A stretch of DNA of 64,000 nucleotides from Rhodocyclales bacterium (GTDB taxonomy: Bacteria > Pseudomonadota > Gammaproteobacteria > Burkholderiales > Rhodocyclaceae): positions 108,951-172,950 of the forward strand of contig JACRMV010000006.1 in assembly GCA_016235025.1 (NCBI GenBank), read 5' to 3'. The translations under genes and the position numbers were made by a program. Every line of letters begins with the position of its first letter. The stretch's first letter is position 1. Shown here one piece after another: positions 16,558-25,321 of this stretch. The notes beneath the pieces were generated by a model. The model had not been told where the DNA came from and ran no database searches. It was given only the letters and a program-made list of their open reading frames with translations.

Positions 16558-19311
16558 CTACTCCTTTGGGGTTGCGCGGCCCGCAGTTGCCCGCGTGGCC
16601 GCTTTCGAATATGTCAGTCCGCCATCGAGCGCAGCCATGAACTCGCCGACCTTGATGGGTTTGGTGAGATAGCTGAAGAAGCCGGCCTCCAGGGCCCGCT
16701 TGATGTCGCGCGGTGCCGCATTGGCGCTGATGGCGATGATCGGGATATGCGCCGTTGTCGGGTCGCGGCGCAGGATCTGCAGGGCCTCGATGCCGCTGAT
16801 ACCGGGCAGGTTGATGTCCATCAGGATGACCTCGGGATGGTAGGCCCGCGCATACTCGATGCCGAGGCTGCCATCCGCCGCGGAGAGCAGGCGCAGGTTG
16901 GCCCTGCGCGCCACGAGTTGTTCCACCAGTTCCAGGTTGGCCGGGTTGTCTTCAACATAGAGCACGGTGTGCGGCTGCTCGTCCAGTCCCGGCGAGGGAG
17001 CCCGCGCCACATGGCCGGCGGGGTAATCGGCCAGCACCGGGGCGCTGGCCAGGCCCAGCTCGATCCAGAACACGCTGCCCACGCCGACGGTGCTGTCCAC
17101 GCCGATGCTGCCGCCCATCAGTTCGACCAGGCGCTTGGTCACCACCAGGCCGATGCCGGTGCCTTCTTCGGTCCCGGCTTCCCTGCCAAGGCGATTGAAG
17201 GGCTGGAACAGTTGCGCCAGCTGTTCCGGCGCGAGGCCGCTGCCGGTGTCGCGCACGCTGAGGCGCACCCGTTCCTGGGGCAGCAGGCTGCACTCCACGA
17301 CAATCGCGCCGCCCGCCGTGTTGTACTTGACGGCGTTGAACAGCAGGTTGATCAGCACCTGCTTGAGCCGGGTGCGGTCGGCGCTGACGAAGCGGGGGCT
17401 GTCGAAACGCGGGAATGTCATGTCGATGCTGCGCCGCTGTGCCTGCTGTTCGACGATGGTGCGGCACTCGCTCAGCACTTCGTCCAGCGACACCGCCTCG
17501 TGCGACATCATGGTCTTGCCCGACTCGATCTGCGCCAGATCGAGGATTTCGTTGATCAGCTCCAGCAGGTACCAGCCGGCCTTGAGGATCTGTTCGAGAT
17601 TGCGCCTCTGCGTCGGCGTCGGCTCCGGCTTGCCGCTTTCCATGAGCTGGGCAAAACCGAGAATCGCGTTGAGCGGCGTGCGCAATTCGTGGCTCATGCT
17701 GGCAAGGAAATCCGACTTTGCCAGATTGGCCTGTACCGCCTGGAACCGGGCACTCTCCAGTTCGGTGTTCTTGTCCTCCATGGCCTGGCGCAGCAGCGCC
17801 CGCTCCTGTTCCACCTGCTTGAAAGCGGTGATGTCGCGCAAGATGCCGGTGATGTAGCACTGGCCGCCCAGCCACATCTCGCTGGCCAGCATCTCCAGCG
17901 GAAAAATGCTGCCATCCCGGCGACGGCCGACCACCTCGCGGCCGCGCCCGCTGGCACGTGCCTCTGCGCTCGCGGCGTAGTACTCGAGGCTGCCGTTCCG
18001 GTCGCGCTGCTCCTGATTCAGCTCGGGTATCAGCAGGCTGACGTTTTGTCCGACGAGATCGGCGGCGGCATAGCCGAACATCTGCTCGGCGGCCGGGTTG
18101 ACCGTCGCGATGTCGCCGCTGCGGGCGTGAAGGGTGAAGATGCCATCCGCCACGGTGTGGAGAACCGCACGGACCAGCGCGTTGCTGTCGCGCAGGGCTT
18201 GCTGCACCGCATATTCCTCAGTGACATTGCGGAACACCAGCACGGCGCCGACCACCTGGCCGTCACGGTCGCGAATCGGTGCGCAACTGTCGGCAATGGC
18301 GTACTCGCTGCCGTCGCGTGCAATCAGCAAGGTGTGATTGGCCAGGCCCTGTATGGTGCCGAGCGCCAGAGTTTTCAGCACCGGGACGGCAGCAGGTTTG
18401 CGCGTATCCTGACTGATGATGTGAAAAATCTCGTCCACCGGACGGCCCGTGGCTTCGGCCCGCGTCCAGCCGGTGAGCCCTTCGGCAAGCGGATTGATGA
18501 CCGTTACCCGTGCCTCGGCATCGGTGGCTATCACTGCATCGCCAATCGAGTTGAGCGTCACGGCGAGGTTTTCCTCGCTGGCCCGCAAGGTGGCATTGGC
18601 CTGCTGCAACTGCCGGTTCAGCGCCTCTTCATTTTCGAGCAGCTTCCGGGTTTCGAGATGGACAAGTTCTTTCAGGCGCTGCTGCGACTCCTTGTACATC
18701 AGCCAGGCGAAAGAAAATGCCAGCAGCAGTGCGAACAAACAGCTGACGACGATGATGACCAGCAAATTGCGCATGCCTGACTGGAACTCGGCTTCGCGCT
18801 GCGCCAACAGTTCCGTCTCGAGCTTCATGAAATCGTTCATTTCGGCGCGAATCGAGTTCATCAGGTGCAGGCCATGGCCACTGCGTATCTGCGCCAGTGC
18901 CGCCGGCGCGTCCTGGCGGCGCAAGGCGATGGCACGCTCCATATGCGCCAGCTTGGCCTCCAGCAAGGGGGCGATTGCATCCAGATGTTTTTGCGCGGCC
19001 GGGAGCAGGGTTAGCTGCCGCAGCGCCTTCAGGCGGTCGCCGAGGCTGGCCTGCGCCGGCTCGGGGGGCTCGAGAAAATTCTCGTCACCGGTCAGCAAGT
19101 AGCCACGCTGGGCGGTCTCGGCATCCTTCAATTCCGACATCAACTCGCCGGCATCGGCTATCACCATGAGAGTGTGCTGCCGCACCGCGGCGCCTTCCTC
19201 GATCTGCCTGAAAGTCCAGGCCAGCGCCGTCGCCCCCAGCGCAGCCATCAGGAGTACCCCGACAAAAGTGGCAACTATTTTTTGATTGGTCTTCAAGGGA
19301 GATTTACGCAT
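16558..19311 (-). CDS. hybrid sensor histidine kinase (CHASE3-PAS-PAS-HisKA-HATPase-REC)
   Basis: About 917 aa. TM1 is near residue 15. A periplasmic CHASE3 domain includes AETAQRGYLLTGDENFLEPP, and TM2 is near 175-200. Two PAS domains follow (LNSIGDAVIATDAEARVTVI and a second with TVNPAAEQMFGY). The phospho-His motif is SHELRTPLNAI, the ATPase has VRDTGSGLAPEQ and GTGIGL, and a C-terminal REC has the acceptor Asp in ILMDINLPGISGIEAL. There is no HPt, so phosphotransfer to the adjacent REC-PAS protein would need another protein or direct transfer. The ATG at 19311 sits before the TM segment; the Met at 19362 is unsupported. Confidence 0.92.
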   Translation of the reverse strand: MRKSPLKTNQKIVATFVGVLLMAALGATALAWTFRQIEEGAAVRQHTLMVIADAGELMSELKDAETAQRGYLLTGDENFLEPPEPAQASLGDRLKALRQLTLLPAAQKHLDAIAPLLEAKLAHMERAIALRRQDAPAALAQIRSGHGLHLMNSIRAEMNDFMKLETELLAQREAEFQSGMRNLLVIIVVSCLFALLLAFSFAWLMYKESQQRLKELVHLETRKLLENEEALNRQLQQANATLRASEENLAVTLNSIGDAVIATDAEARVTVINPLAEGLTGWTRAEATGRPVDEIFHIISQDTRKPAAVPVLKTLALGTIQGLANHTLLIARDGSEYAIADSCAPIRDRDGQVVGAVLVFRNVTEEYAVQQALRDSNALVRAVLHTVADGIFTLHARSGDIATVNPAAEQMFGYAAADLVGQNVSLLIPELNQEQRDRNGSLEYYAASAEARASGRGREVVGRRRDGSIFPLEMLASEMWLGGQCYITGILRDITAFKQVEQERALLRQAMEDKNTELESARFQAVQANLAKSDFLASMSHELRTPLNAILGFAQLMESGKPEPTPTQRRNLEQILKAGWYLLELINEILDLAQIESGKTMMSHEAVSLDEVLSECRTIVEQQAQRRSIDMTFPRFDSPRFVSADRTRLKQVLINLLFNAVKYNTAGGAIVVECSLLPQERVRLSVRDTGSGLAPEQLAQLFQPFNRLGREAGTEEGTGIGLVVTKRLVELMGGSIGVDSTVGVGSVFWIELGLASAPVLADYPAGHVARAPSPGLDEQPHTVLYVEDNPANLELVEQLVARRANLRLLSAADGSLGIEYARAYHPEVILMDINLPGISGIEALQILRRDPTTAHIPIIAISANAAPRDIKRALEAGFFSYLTKPIKVGEFMAALDGGLTYSKAATRATAGRATPKE

Positions 19312-19517
19312 GCATGAACCGAACGGAGAATTGCGACTGGCCGGGGCAGCCGGGAAACCCACAGCTTACGGCGATTCCTGGATCATCCCTTTGTCTGCGT
19401 CGCGGGTCGGTGCGCTGACGCACATAGGCCGGTTGCTGCCGCTATGCGTGCCAGCGCACGGTAAAAACCCTGAATCCGGGTGATTCTGCTGGCAACAACC
19501 GCAAAGGATGCGCCGTG

Positions 19518-19967
19518 ATGCGACCTACCGACACCATGACAACACAGAAAAGCGAAGCCCGCCGTCGGCAACTGCTGATCGGCTTTGCCGCTGTGATCCT
19601 GCTGAGTGCTCCAGGAGTTGCTTCGGTGGTAAGCGGGAGCGCCAGTTCCCGGCCATTGGCCGACGACGTGCAAGTGCGAGATCAAACAGCCGACCGCGGG
19701 CGGGATGGGTCGGCTGGAATGCGTTGTGCGGAATGCGGCGTTGTCGCATCGGTAGTACCGATCGAAAAGTCCGGCGCAGGAATCGGCGCGGACGGCGCCA
19801 GCGGGACTCCAAAAAAGGGCATGAAGCTTGCGGCGGCCGCTTTCACCAATGGCACTCGCGTTGTTGTGCGCATGGCCGATGGATCGAGCCACAGCTTCAT
19901 TGATGCCGGCCCGGCCAAATGGCAGCCGGGTGAGCGCGTGATCGTCATCAATCGAGGGAATTCGTGA
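19518..19967 (+). CDS. SlyB-like paralogue lacking the glycine zipper
   Basis: About 149 aa with one N-terminal hydrophobic segment (LLIGFAAVILLSAPGVASVV). A central MRCAECGVVASVVPIEKSGA resembles the CxxCGxV start of 2TM glycine-zipper proteins. The C-terminus VVVRMADGSSHSFID ... WQPGERVIVI matches the end of the 14212 protein. The zipper itself is absent. The protein is probably anchored in the inner membrane facing the periplasm. GTG 19515, ATG 19518 and ATG 19536 are all possible starts. Function unknown; the next gene shares the C-terminal segment. Confidence 0.72.
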   Translation: MRPTDTMTTQKSEARRRQLLIGFAAVILLSAPGVASVVSGSASSRPLADDVQVRDQTADRGRDGSAGMRCAECGVVASVVPIEKSGAGIGADGASGTPKKGMKLAAAAFTNGTRVVVRMADGSSHSFIDAGPAKWQPGERVIVINRGNS

Positions 19968-20137
19968 AACAAGCCGCTATGTGCGCCACCGCACCGATGG
20001 TTTGCGGCAATTCCGCCATGCTGCGTCTGGAAGTACCGCCACGGTTTGTGTTTCCGGCACGGGCGGACCCGGTTTCTGCTGCGTAAAGCCGCCATTGGCT
20101 TCGTCCGATCCAGAAAAAGCCAAAAAAGGAATCCATC

Positions 20138-20494
20138 ATGGAAACAGCTATCAATAAACCGCCCCATCTGCTGATGTGGATGGTCGACATTTTGGTCATC
20201 GCCTTCAGCCTGTTCGGCATCGGCGCGCTGCTGGGCTCGATTCCATCCGGTTTCGGCAATGCCGGCGACAAGGCGTTGGCAGAAATCCCGGCGCCGGCAC
20301 TTGCAGAAAAAGCGCCGGCGGCGCGCGCCGGTGCCGCCGGCAACCAGATCGAGAAGCGCATGAAAACGACCCAGCGCTACAAAACCACGGTTCATTTCGA
20401 CGATGGTTCGAGCAGAGCACTCAGTGCGACCAGTCCGCAGCCGTGGAAAGACGGCGACCGGGTCCAGGTCATTGATGGCGTCAAGCAGTCCTAA
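20138..20494 (+). CDS. small membrane protein with SlyB-like C-terminal segment
   Basis: 118 aa. One N-terminal TM helix (LLMWMVDILVIAFSLFGIGA) is followed by an Ala/Pro-rich linker and a C-terminal segment (YKTTVHFDDGSSRALSATSP then GDRVQVIDGV). That segment parallels the ends of the proteins at 14212 and 19518. The start lies 8 nt after AAAAAGGAATCC. It precedes the BON lipoprotein by 25 bp and may be co-transcribed with it and the AI-2E-family permease. No enzymatic motif is visible. Confidence 0.75.
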   Translation: METAINKPPHLLMWMVDILVIAFSLFGIGALLGSIPSGFGNAGDKALAEIPAPALAEKAPAARAGAAGNQIEKRMKTTQRYKTTVHFDDGSSRALSATSPQPWKDGDRVQVIDGVKQS

Positions 20495-20519
20495 TTTTTA
20501 ACCCCATGGAGAATCAATC

Positions 20520-20834
20520 ATGAAACAATTTGCCAGATATCTGTCCGCGTTTGTCATCGCCACCTCCCTTGTTACCGTCGTCGGCTGCGCGTCAACTGCG
20601 AAGCAGGAGGGCACGGGTGAATATGTCGACGACAGCGTCATTACGGCCAAGGTCAAGGCTGCCATACTCAATGAGCCCATGCTCAAGGTGGCCGAGATCA
20701 ACGTCGAAACCTTCAAGGGCGTCGTGCAGCTGAGTGGTTTCGTCAGCTCGCAGGCTGCTGTGGACAAGGCAGTCGAAGTAGCCCGCCGGGTCACTGGCGT
20801 CAAGTCCGTCAAGAACGACATGCGCATCAAGTAA
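20520..20834 (+). CDS. BON-domain lipoprotein
   Basis: 104 aa with lipobox VTVVGC at Cys23. A single BON domain follows: YVDDSVITAKVKAAILNEPM, INVETFKGVVQLSGFVSS, GVKSVKNDMRIK. It is an OsmY/DolP-like, lipid-binding periplasmic protein. GGAG lies before the ATG. It ends 3 bp before the AI-2E-family permease gene, so the two are very likely co-translated. Confidence 0.9.
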   Translation: MKQFARYLSAFVIATSLVTVVGCASTAKQEGTGEYVDDSVITAKVKAAILNEPMLKVAEINVETFKGVVQLSGFVSSQAAVDKAVEVARRVTGVKSVKNDMRIK

Positions 20835-20837
20835 GCG

Positions 20838-22022
20838 ATGGCGGCAGTTGCAAGGCCTGACGCCGAGGGCCTGCCAGGCAGTGACTTGCCTGGCAGACCC
20901 GACACGCTTGCCGCGCCGGAGATGGTGCACTTGGCCGGCGGCCGGCGGGAACTTGCGCTGTCCATCCTTGCCGGCATCGCGGTAATTTTTGCGCTCGAAT
21001 GGGCGCAGGCATTCTTCATTTCCCTGTTGCTTGGAATTCTCTTTACCTACATGCTGAATCCTCTTGTCGCCTGGCTGGAGGAGGCGCGGATTCCACGCAA
21101 TGCCGGAGCGACAATCGTGATGCTGGGCGTGGTGGGGGCACTTGTCCTCGGCGCCTATGGCCTGCGCGGCCAGGTACAGACGATCGTCGAGCAGTTGCCC
21201 GAGGTGGTGAGCAAGCTGTCGGCCGGCCTCAACAGCATGCGCCATGGCGAGCCGAGCACGCTGCAGAAAGTGCAAGCTGCCGCCAGCGAGATAGAAAAGG
21301 CGACGAGCCAGGCGGCCGGCGCTGCTTCGCCGCCGATGCGCCCGGCAACGCGGGTCGTCATCGACCAGCCCCGCTTCAAGCTCGGCGATTTCCTGTGGTC
21401 GCGTTCCATGGGTGCCGCTGCGCTGCTGGGGCAGGCATCGATGATCCTGTTCCTGACCTACTTCCTGTTGTTGGCGGGCGACACCTACAAGCGCAAGCTG
21501 GTGCGGCTGGCGGGACCCACCCTGGCGCACCGCAAGATCACCGTGCGCCTGCTTGACCAGATCAACAATTCGATCCAGCGTTACATGCTGATGCTGCTGG
21601 TGACCAATGTGCTTCTGGGGCTGCTGACCTGGATAGCCCTGCGCTCAATCGGCCTGGAAAATGCCGGCGCCTGGGCGGTGGCCGCCGCCCTGCTCCACGT
21701 CATTCCCTACTTCGGGCCGCTGGTCACCGCCGTCGCCATCGGTATCGCCGCTTACATGCAGTTCGAGACACTGACGATGGCGCTGCTCCTCGGCGCCATT
21801 TCGCTGGTGATCGCGACGCTGATCGGAACCCTGGTCACGACATGGATGACGGGCCGGCTTGCCCGCATGAACACCGCCGCGGTGTTCATTTCGCTGCTGT
21901 TCTGGGCCTGGCTGTGGGGCTTCTGGGGAGTGCTGCTGAGCATCCCGATTACGGTCATCGTCAAGGTCGTGTCCGAACACGTCGAGCAATTTCAGGCGCT
22001 GGGTGAACTGCTGTCGGACTAG
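20838..22022 (+). CDS. AI-2E family transporter (PerM/TqsA-like)
   Basis: 394 aa with about eight hydrophobic segments. The paired N-terminal helices lead into LLGILFTYMLNPLVAWLEEA, a family signature. A central soluble loop (residues 120-190) and a C-terminal group (VIPYFGPLVTAVAIGIAAYM, WAWLWGFWGVLLSIPITVIV) complete it. Members include TqsA (AI-2 exporter) and Na+/H+ antiporters, so the substrate cannot be assigned. It lies 3 bp after the BON lipoprotein gene. Confidence 0.9.
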   Translation: MAAVARPDAEGLPGSDLPGRPDTLAAPEMVHLAGGRRELALSILAGIAVIFALEWAQAFFISLLLGILFTYMLNPLVAWLEEARIPRNAGATIVMLGVVGALVLGAYGLRGQVQTIVEQLPEVVSKLSAGLNSMRHGEPSTLQKVQAAASEIEKATSQAAGAASPPMRPATRVVIDQPRFKLGDFLWSRSMGAAALLGQASMILFLTYFLLLAGDTYKRKLVRLAGPTLAHRKITVRLLDQINNSIQRYMLMLLVTNVLLGLLTWIALRSIGLENAGAWAVAAALLHVIPYFGPLVTAVAIGIAAYMQFETLTMALLLGAISLVIATLIGTLVTTWMTGRLARMNTAAVFISLLFWAWLWGFWGVLLSIPITVIVKVVSEHVEQFQALGELLSD

Positions 22023-22120
22023 TTCGCGGCGCGCCACACGGTGTGGTTGTCGGGGAAGCCGATGATCGGATGCATGCCCGTGCCGGTCATGCCGCCCATA
22101 ATCTCGCCGTCCTCAAACAC
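22019..22120 (-). other. possible C-terminal gene relic
   Basis: The minus strand reads VFEDGEIMGGMTGTGMHPII then GFPDNHTVWRAAN and a TAG stop that overlaps the permease stop. The composition looks protein-like, but there is no upstream continuation or ribosome binding site. I do not recognise the family. It may be the tail of a lost gene. Confidence 0.3.
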
Positions 22121-22392
22121 ATCACTCTTAAGCTAAGCTCATCCGCCTCGATCCCAGCAAACGCAAGGGTGGCATCAAGGCCCGCAGACTCAGCGCCGCT
22201 ACTTCCGGCCTCTATCGTGCTCGACTGCCCGGCTTGGCTTAGCGGTCATGCGATTGTCCTGAGACGAAGGGAATCGGGTCGATTCGGGTCGAATGCCGGG
22301 GTATCATGTAACCTGGCGTCCCTGAAGAAAACCTGCTCCAGAGGAGTTGGTTGTAGCTTGGCGAGAACCTTGGTGTATTGCCAACAACCCGG

Positions 22393-22439
22393 CTTAAAAT
22401 CCCTCGGCGCAAGCCATACCGGTTCGATTCCGGGCACCA
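22393..22439 (+). pseudogene. degenerate 3' half of a tRNA-Leu
   Basis: CTTAAAATCCCTCG (anticodon loop TAA and stem), a short variable arm GGCGCAAGCC, then CCGGTTCGATTCCGG and GGCACCA. It matches the 3' exon of the tRNA-Leu(UAA) at 9429-9480 in the anticodon loop, T loop and CCA end. The 3' acceptor strand is shortened and no pairing 5' half is found. It could be an attachment-site relic or a dead tRNA. Confidence 0.6.
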
Positions 22440-22503
22440 TCCCAAAAGCATAGGACAGGCGATAGCAATCAACGGGAAAAAGTCGGGCGGTCGAGAGGCA
22501 TTC

Positions 22504-23328
22504 ATGCGAGAGCGCACGACAAGACCATTCTGGTTGGCGCTGGCCTGTTCACTGCTCCTGCATGCCGTTGTCCTGTTTTTTCACTGGAACCCGCTGTCCC
22601 GCCCGCCCTCCTCGCTGCGGCAAACGGCGTCCTCAACCCGTCTCGAAGCGCAGCTTGCCCGGCCGCATGCCGAGCGTGGCATCGAGCCGCAGGCGCCTGC
22701 GGCAGCGCAGAGCAGAAAATCCCGACAAACAACGACCGCGCATCAGCAGGCACAGGCCGCGCGAGGAGTTTGGGCGATCCGCAAATGGTCGCGTGCGGAA
22801 CGTGCCGAAATGGACTCGTTTCTGGGTGGCCTGGCGCCTGCGGCCAAGCCGAAATCGGGACGCGAACTGGCGCGGCAGGCGCTTGCCCAGGCAGGGAAAG
22901 CGGGAGAGGTTTATGAACAGGAGCACGGCGATAACGGCTCGATGACCCGCTCATCCACCGCACAGGGCAAGCCGGTCGAACGGATCAGCCTGGATCTTTA
23001 TTTCGACGCCTTCATCCGCAAGATGAATCAGAGCGCCCGCTTCGTCAAACGTCCGGCGGCATCGGAAGGGTACGGCAAGGCGCTGGTCGAGCTGGTGATC
23101 GGCGCCGATGGCGCCTTGAGCAGTTTTCGCATCTTGCGCGCCGCCAACCAGCAGGCCGAAATCGATTACGTCCGGGCAGTCGTCGCCAGAGCCTCTCCCT
23201 TCGCGGCATTGCCAGCCGATTTCCGCGCGGTAACGCAGGGATTTGCAATTCAGCTGTGCGTTACTTCACGACCTGGAACCGGCGGCGGATTTTCCCGCAG
23301 TTTCAGCGGCCAGGAGTGCGAGGATTGA
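22504..23328 (+). CDS. TonB-like energy transducer
   Basis: 274 aa. A short cytoplasmic start (MRERTTRPFW) precedes one TM helix (LALACSLLLHAVVLFFHW). A long Ala/Gln/Arg-rich periplasmic spacer follows, then a C-terminal TonB/TolA-like domain (YGKALVELVIGADGALSSFR then SPFAALPADFRAVTQGFAI). The SLLLHA helix is typical of TonB-type anchors. No exbBD or TonB-dependent receptor is nearby. The ATG at 22504 was chosen because the upstream in-frame region overlaps the tRNA relic. Confidence 0.78.
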   Translation: MRERTTRPFWLALACSLLLHAVVLFFHWNPLSRPPSSLRQTASSTRLEAQLARPHAERGIEPQAPAAAQSRKSRQTTTAHQQAQAARGVWAIRKWSRAERAEMDSFLGGLAPAAKPKSGRELARQALAQAGKAGEVYEQEHGDNGSMTRSSTAQGKPVERISLDLYFDAFIRKMNQSARFVKRPAASEGYGKALVELVIGADGALSSFRILRAANQQAEIDYVRAVVARASPFAALPADFRAVTQGFAIQLCVTSRPGTGGGFSRSFSGQECED

Positions 23329-23354
23329 CTCTCGTCGCTGTATTCCAATGTTCT

Positions 23355-23407
23355 CGCCGTGCCACCGGCGCCGACTTTTTGAGACATGGGCGCAGTTGTC
23401 GCCGAAA
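23355..23407 (-). repeat. dispersed repeat copy 3 (extended form)
   Basis: On the plus strand CGCCGTGCCACCGGCGCCGA then CTTTTTGAGACATGGGCGCA and on to about 23407. It aligns over some 53 bp, with about seven mismatches, to 29601-29653 in the same orientation. The two extended copies flank the efflux operon as direct repeats. Confidence 0.75.
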
Positions 23408-23526
23408 CGCAAGACCTTGCCCGATTAAGTAGTCGCTCAATCCACGGCTCGCGCTCTGGGTTCGGCTCTTGGCTGCTTCTCCACAAAAGTTGTGATGCCC
23501 TCTTGCGCGGTTGCCATAATCTGATA

Positions 23527-23548
23527 AGATAGTAATCAATTACTATCT
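23527..23548. promoter_or_regulatory. TetR operator palindrome
   Basis: AGATAGTAAT, CA, ATTACTATCT is a perfect 10-bp inverted repeat with a 2-bp centre, 16 bp upstream of the tetR start. Its size and position fit an autoregulatory TetR-family operator controlling the operon. Confidence 0.8.
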
Positions 23549-23564
23549 ACTGAAGGTGGCAACA

Positions 23565-24170
23565 ATGAGTACCCATGTAAAGCATCTACCCGCAGATGAG
23601 CGGCGGGCCGTTACCGTCGAGGCGGTGGTGGAACTGGCTGCCGAACAGAATCCCAACGACATCACCACCGCCGCCATTGCCAAGCGCATGGGCCTGACCC
23701 AAGGCGCGCTGTTTCGTCACTTCCCAACCAAGGACGCCATCCTGCAAGCGGTCATGGCGTGGGTGGCGGAACGCCTGCTCTCACGGGTGGACAAGGCCGC
23801 GCAGTCCGTTGCGTCACCGATTGCCGCGCTGGAGGCAATTTTCATGACACATATTGATTTCGTGGCCGAGCACCCCGGGGTGCCGCGAATGATGTTTGGC
23901 GAATTACAACGTGCGGAGGAGACAGCTTCCAAGCGCATGGTGCAGACGCTCATTCGCCACTATGGCGAGCGTTTGCATCGGCTGATCGAAGAAGGCAAAG
24001 CGCAGGGAGAGCTGGACGTCGCGCTCGATACCGAGGCTGCCACCATCCTCTTCATCGGCACCATCCAGGGTCTGGTGATGCAATCGCTGCTGGCCGGCGA
24101 TGTTGCCAACATCCGCCGCGCTGCACCACGGGTATTTGTGATTTATCGGCGCGGTATCGGGAGAGCGTAA
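23565..24170 (+). CDS. TetR/AcrR family transcriptional regulator
   Basis: 201 aa. The N-terminal HTH (ITTAAIAKRMGLTQGALFRH, FPTKDAIL) spans residues 30-65, with an all-helical ligand-binding C-terminal domain. The ATG at 23565 is set by GAAGG nine bases upstream; an in-frame GTG at 23556 lies within that ribosome binding site. The palindrome at 23527 is its probable operator. Its stop overlaps the start of the periplasmic adaptor gene (TAATG), so regulator and efflux genes form one operon. Confidence 0.93.
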   Translation: MSTHVKHLPADERRAVTVEAVVELAAEQNPNDITTAAIAKRMGLTQGALFRHFPTKDAILQAVMAWVAERLLSRVDKAAQSVASPIAALEAIFMTHIDFVAEHPGVPRMMFGELQRAEETASKRMVQTLIRHYGERLHRLIEEGKAQGELDVALDTEAATILFIGTIQGLVMQSLLAGDVANIRRAAPRVFVIYRRGIGRA

Positions 24171-25321
24171 TGAAACGCCTGCCCCTGCAACGTCGCACCT
24201 TGGCACTCTTGGCGGTCATCGTCCCGTTGCTGGCACTCTTCATCTACGTGGGTCTGCGATCTGGCCCGCTGGCGCCGGTCGCCGTGACGGTCGTGACAGT
24301 GGAGTCGCGCGCGGTCACGCCGGCGCTGTTCGGCATCGGCACGGTGGAGGCTCGCTATACCTACAAGATCGGGCCAACGTTTGCCGGGCGCCTCAAACGC
24401 ATGGAGGTGCATGTGGGCGACCCGGTCAAAGCCGGACAGGTACTCGGTGAAATGGATCCGGTCGATCTCGATGATCGGGTTCGCTCACAGGAATCGGCAT
24501 TCAAGCGTGCGGAAGCGGTTCTGCGCGAGGCGGCGGCTCGACAGACTTACGCCGAAACCCAGGCGCGGCGCTATGAGCAATTGTTTGCGGTGCGCTCGAC
24601 CAGCGAGGAAATCGTCACCACGAAGCGGCAGGAGCTGCAGATCGCCGATGCCGCCCTGTCCGCTGCTCGGGAAGATATTGCCCGGGCACGCTCCGACCGC
24701 GAAGGACTCGTCGCGCAGAGGAGCAATCTGCGTTTGATCGCGCCGGTCGATGGTGTAGTCGCCGTGCGCGATGCCGATCCCGGCACGACCATCGTCGCAG
24801 GCCAGGCCGTGGTGGAAGTGATTGACCCTAGCAGTCTGTGGATCAATGTGCGCTTCGATCAGGTCAGCGCGTCGGGGCTGGCTGGGGGGCTGCCGGCCCG
24901 TATCGTCCTGCGTTCGCGTGGGGGCCAGACGTTGACCGGTCGCGTGCTGCGGGTGGAGCCCAAGGCCGATGCGGTCACCGAGGAAACGCTCGCCAAAGTG
25001 ACATTCGATAACAAACCGGAACCTTTGCCGCCGGTGGGTGAGTTGGCCGAAGTCACGGTTGACTTGCCGGCGCTCCCGGCCGCTCCCCTGATTCCCAACG
25101 CTGCCGTCCGGCGTGAGGGTGACAAAGTCGGTGTCTGGCAAATCGTGGAGGGTGATCTGCGTTTCTCCCCGGTCAAACTCGGTGCTTCCGACCTCAATGG
25201 CTATGTGCAGGTGCGCGAAGGGCTCAAGAATCGGGACCAGGTTGTGACCTATAGCGAAAAGGCACTGACGGCGAAGAGCCGCATCCATGTGGTCGACCAC
25301 ATCCCGGGAGTCTCGGAATGA
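24170..25321 (+). CDS. HlyD-type periplasmic adaptor (membrane fusion protein)
   Basis: 383 aa with an N-terminal TM anchor (LALLAVIVPLLALFIYVGLR). A split lipoyl/barrel-sandwich domain (VHVGDPVKAGQVLGEMDPVD and LIAPVDGVVAVRDADPGT) flanks a coiled-coil hairpin (residues 95-185), followed by a beta-barrel domain. It bridges the inner-membrane ABC permease and the outer-membrane channel encoded downstream. It overlaps tetR and, by ATGA, the permease gene. Confidence 0.92.
   Translation: MKRLPLQRRTLALLAVIVPLLALFIYVGLRSGPLAPVAVTVVTVESRAVTPALFGIGTVEARYTYKIGPTFAGRLKRMEVHVGDPVKAGQVLGEMDPVDLDDRVRSQESAFKRAEAVLREAAARQTYAETQARRYEQLFAVRSTSEEIVTTKRQELQIADAALSAAREDIARARSDREGLVAQRSNLRLIAPVDGVVAVRDADPGTTIVAGQAVVEVIDPSSLWINVRFDQVSASGLAGGLPARIVLRSRGGQTLTGRVLRVEPKADAVTEETLAKVTFDNKPEPLPPVGELAEVTVDLPALPAAPLIPNAAVRREGDKVGVWQIVEGDLRFSPVKLGASDLNGYVQVREGLKNRDQVVTYSEKALTAKSRIHVVDHIPGVSE

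Noticed and set aside
22227..22310. tRNA-like stretch with CCCGGC and GCCGGG ends upstream of the tRNA-Leu relic
   Set aside because: No consistent cloverleaf or anticodon arm could be drawn by eye.
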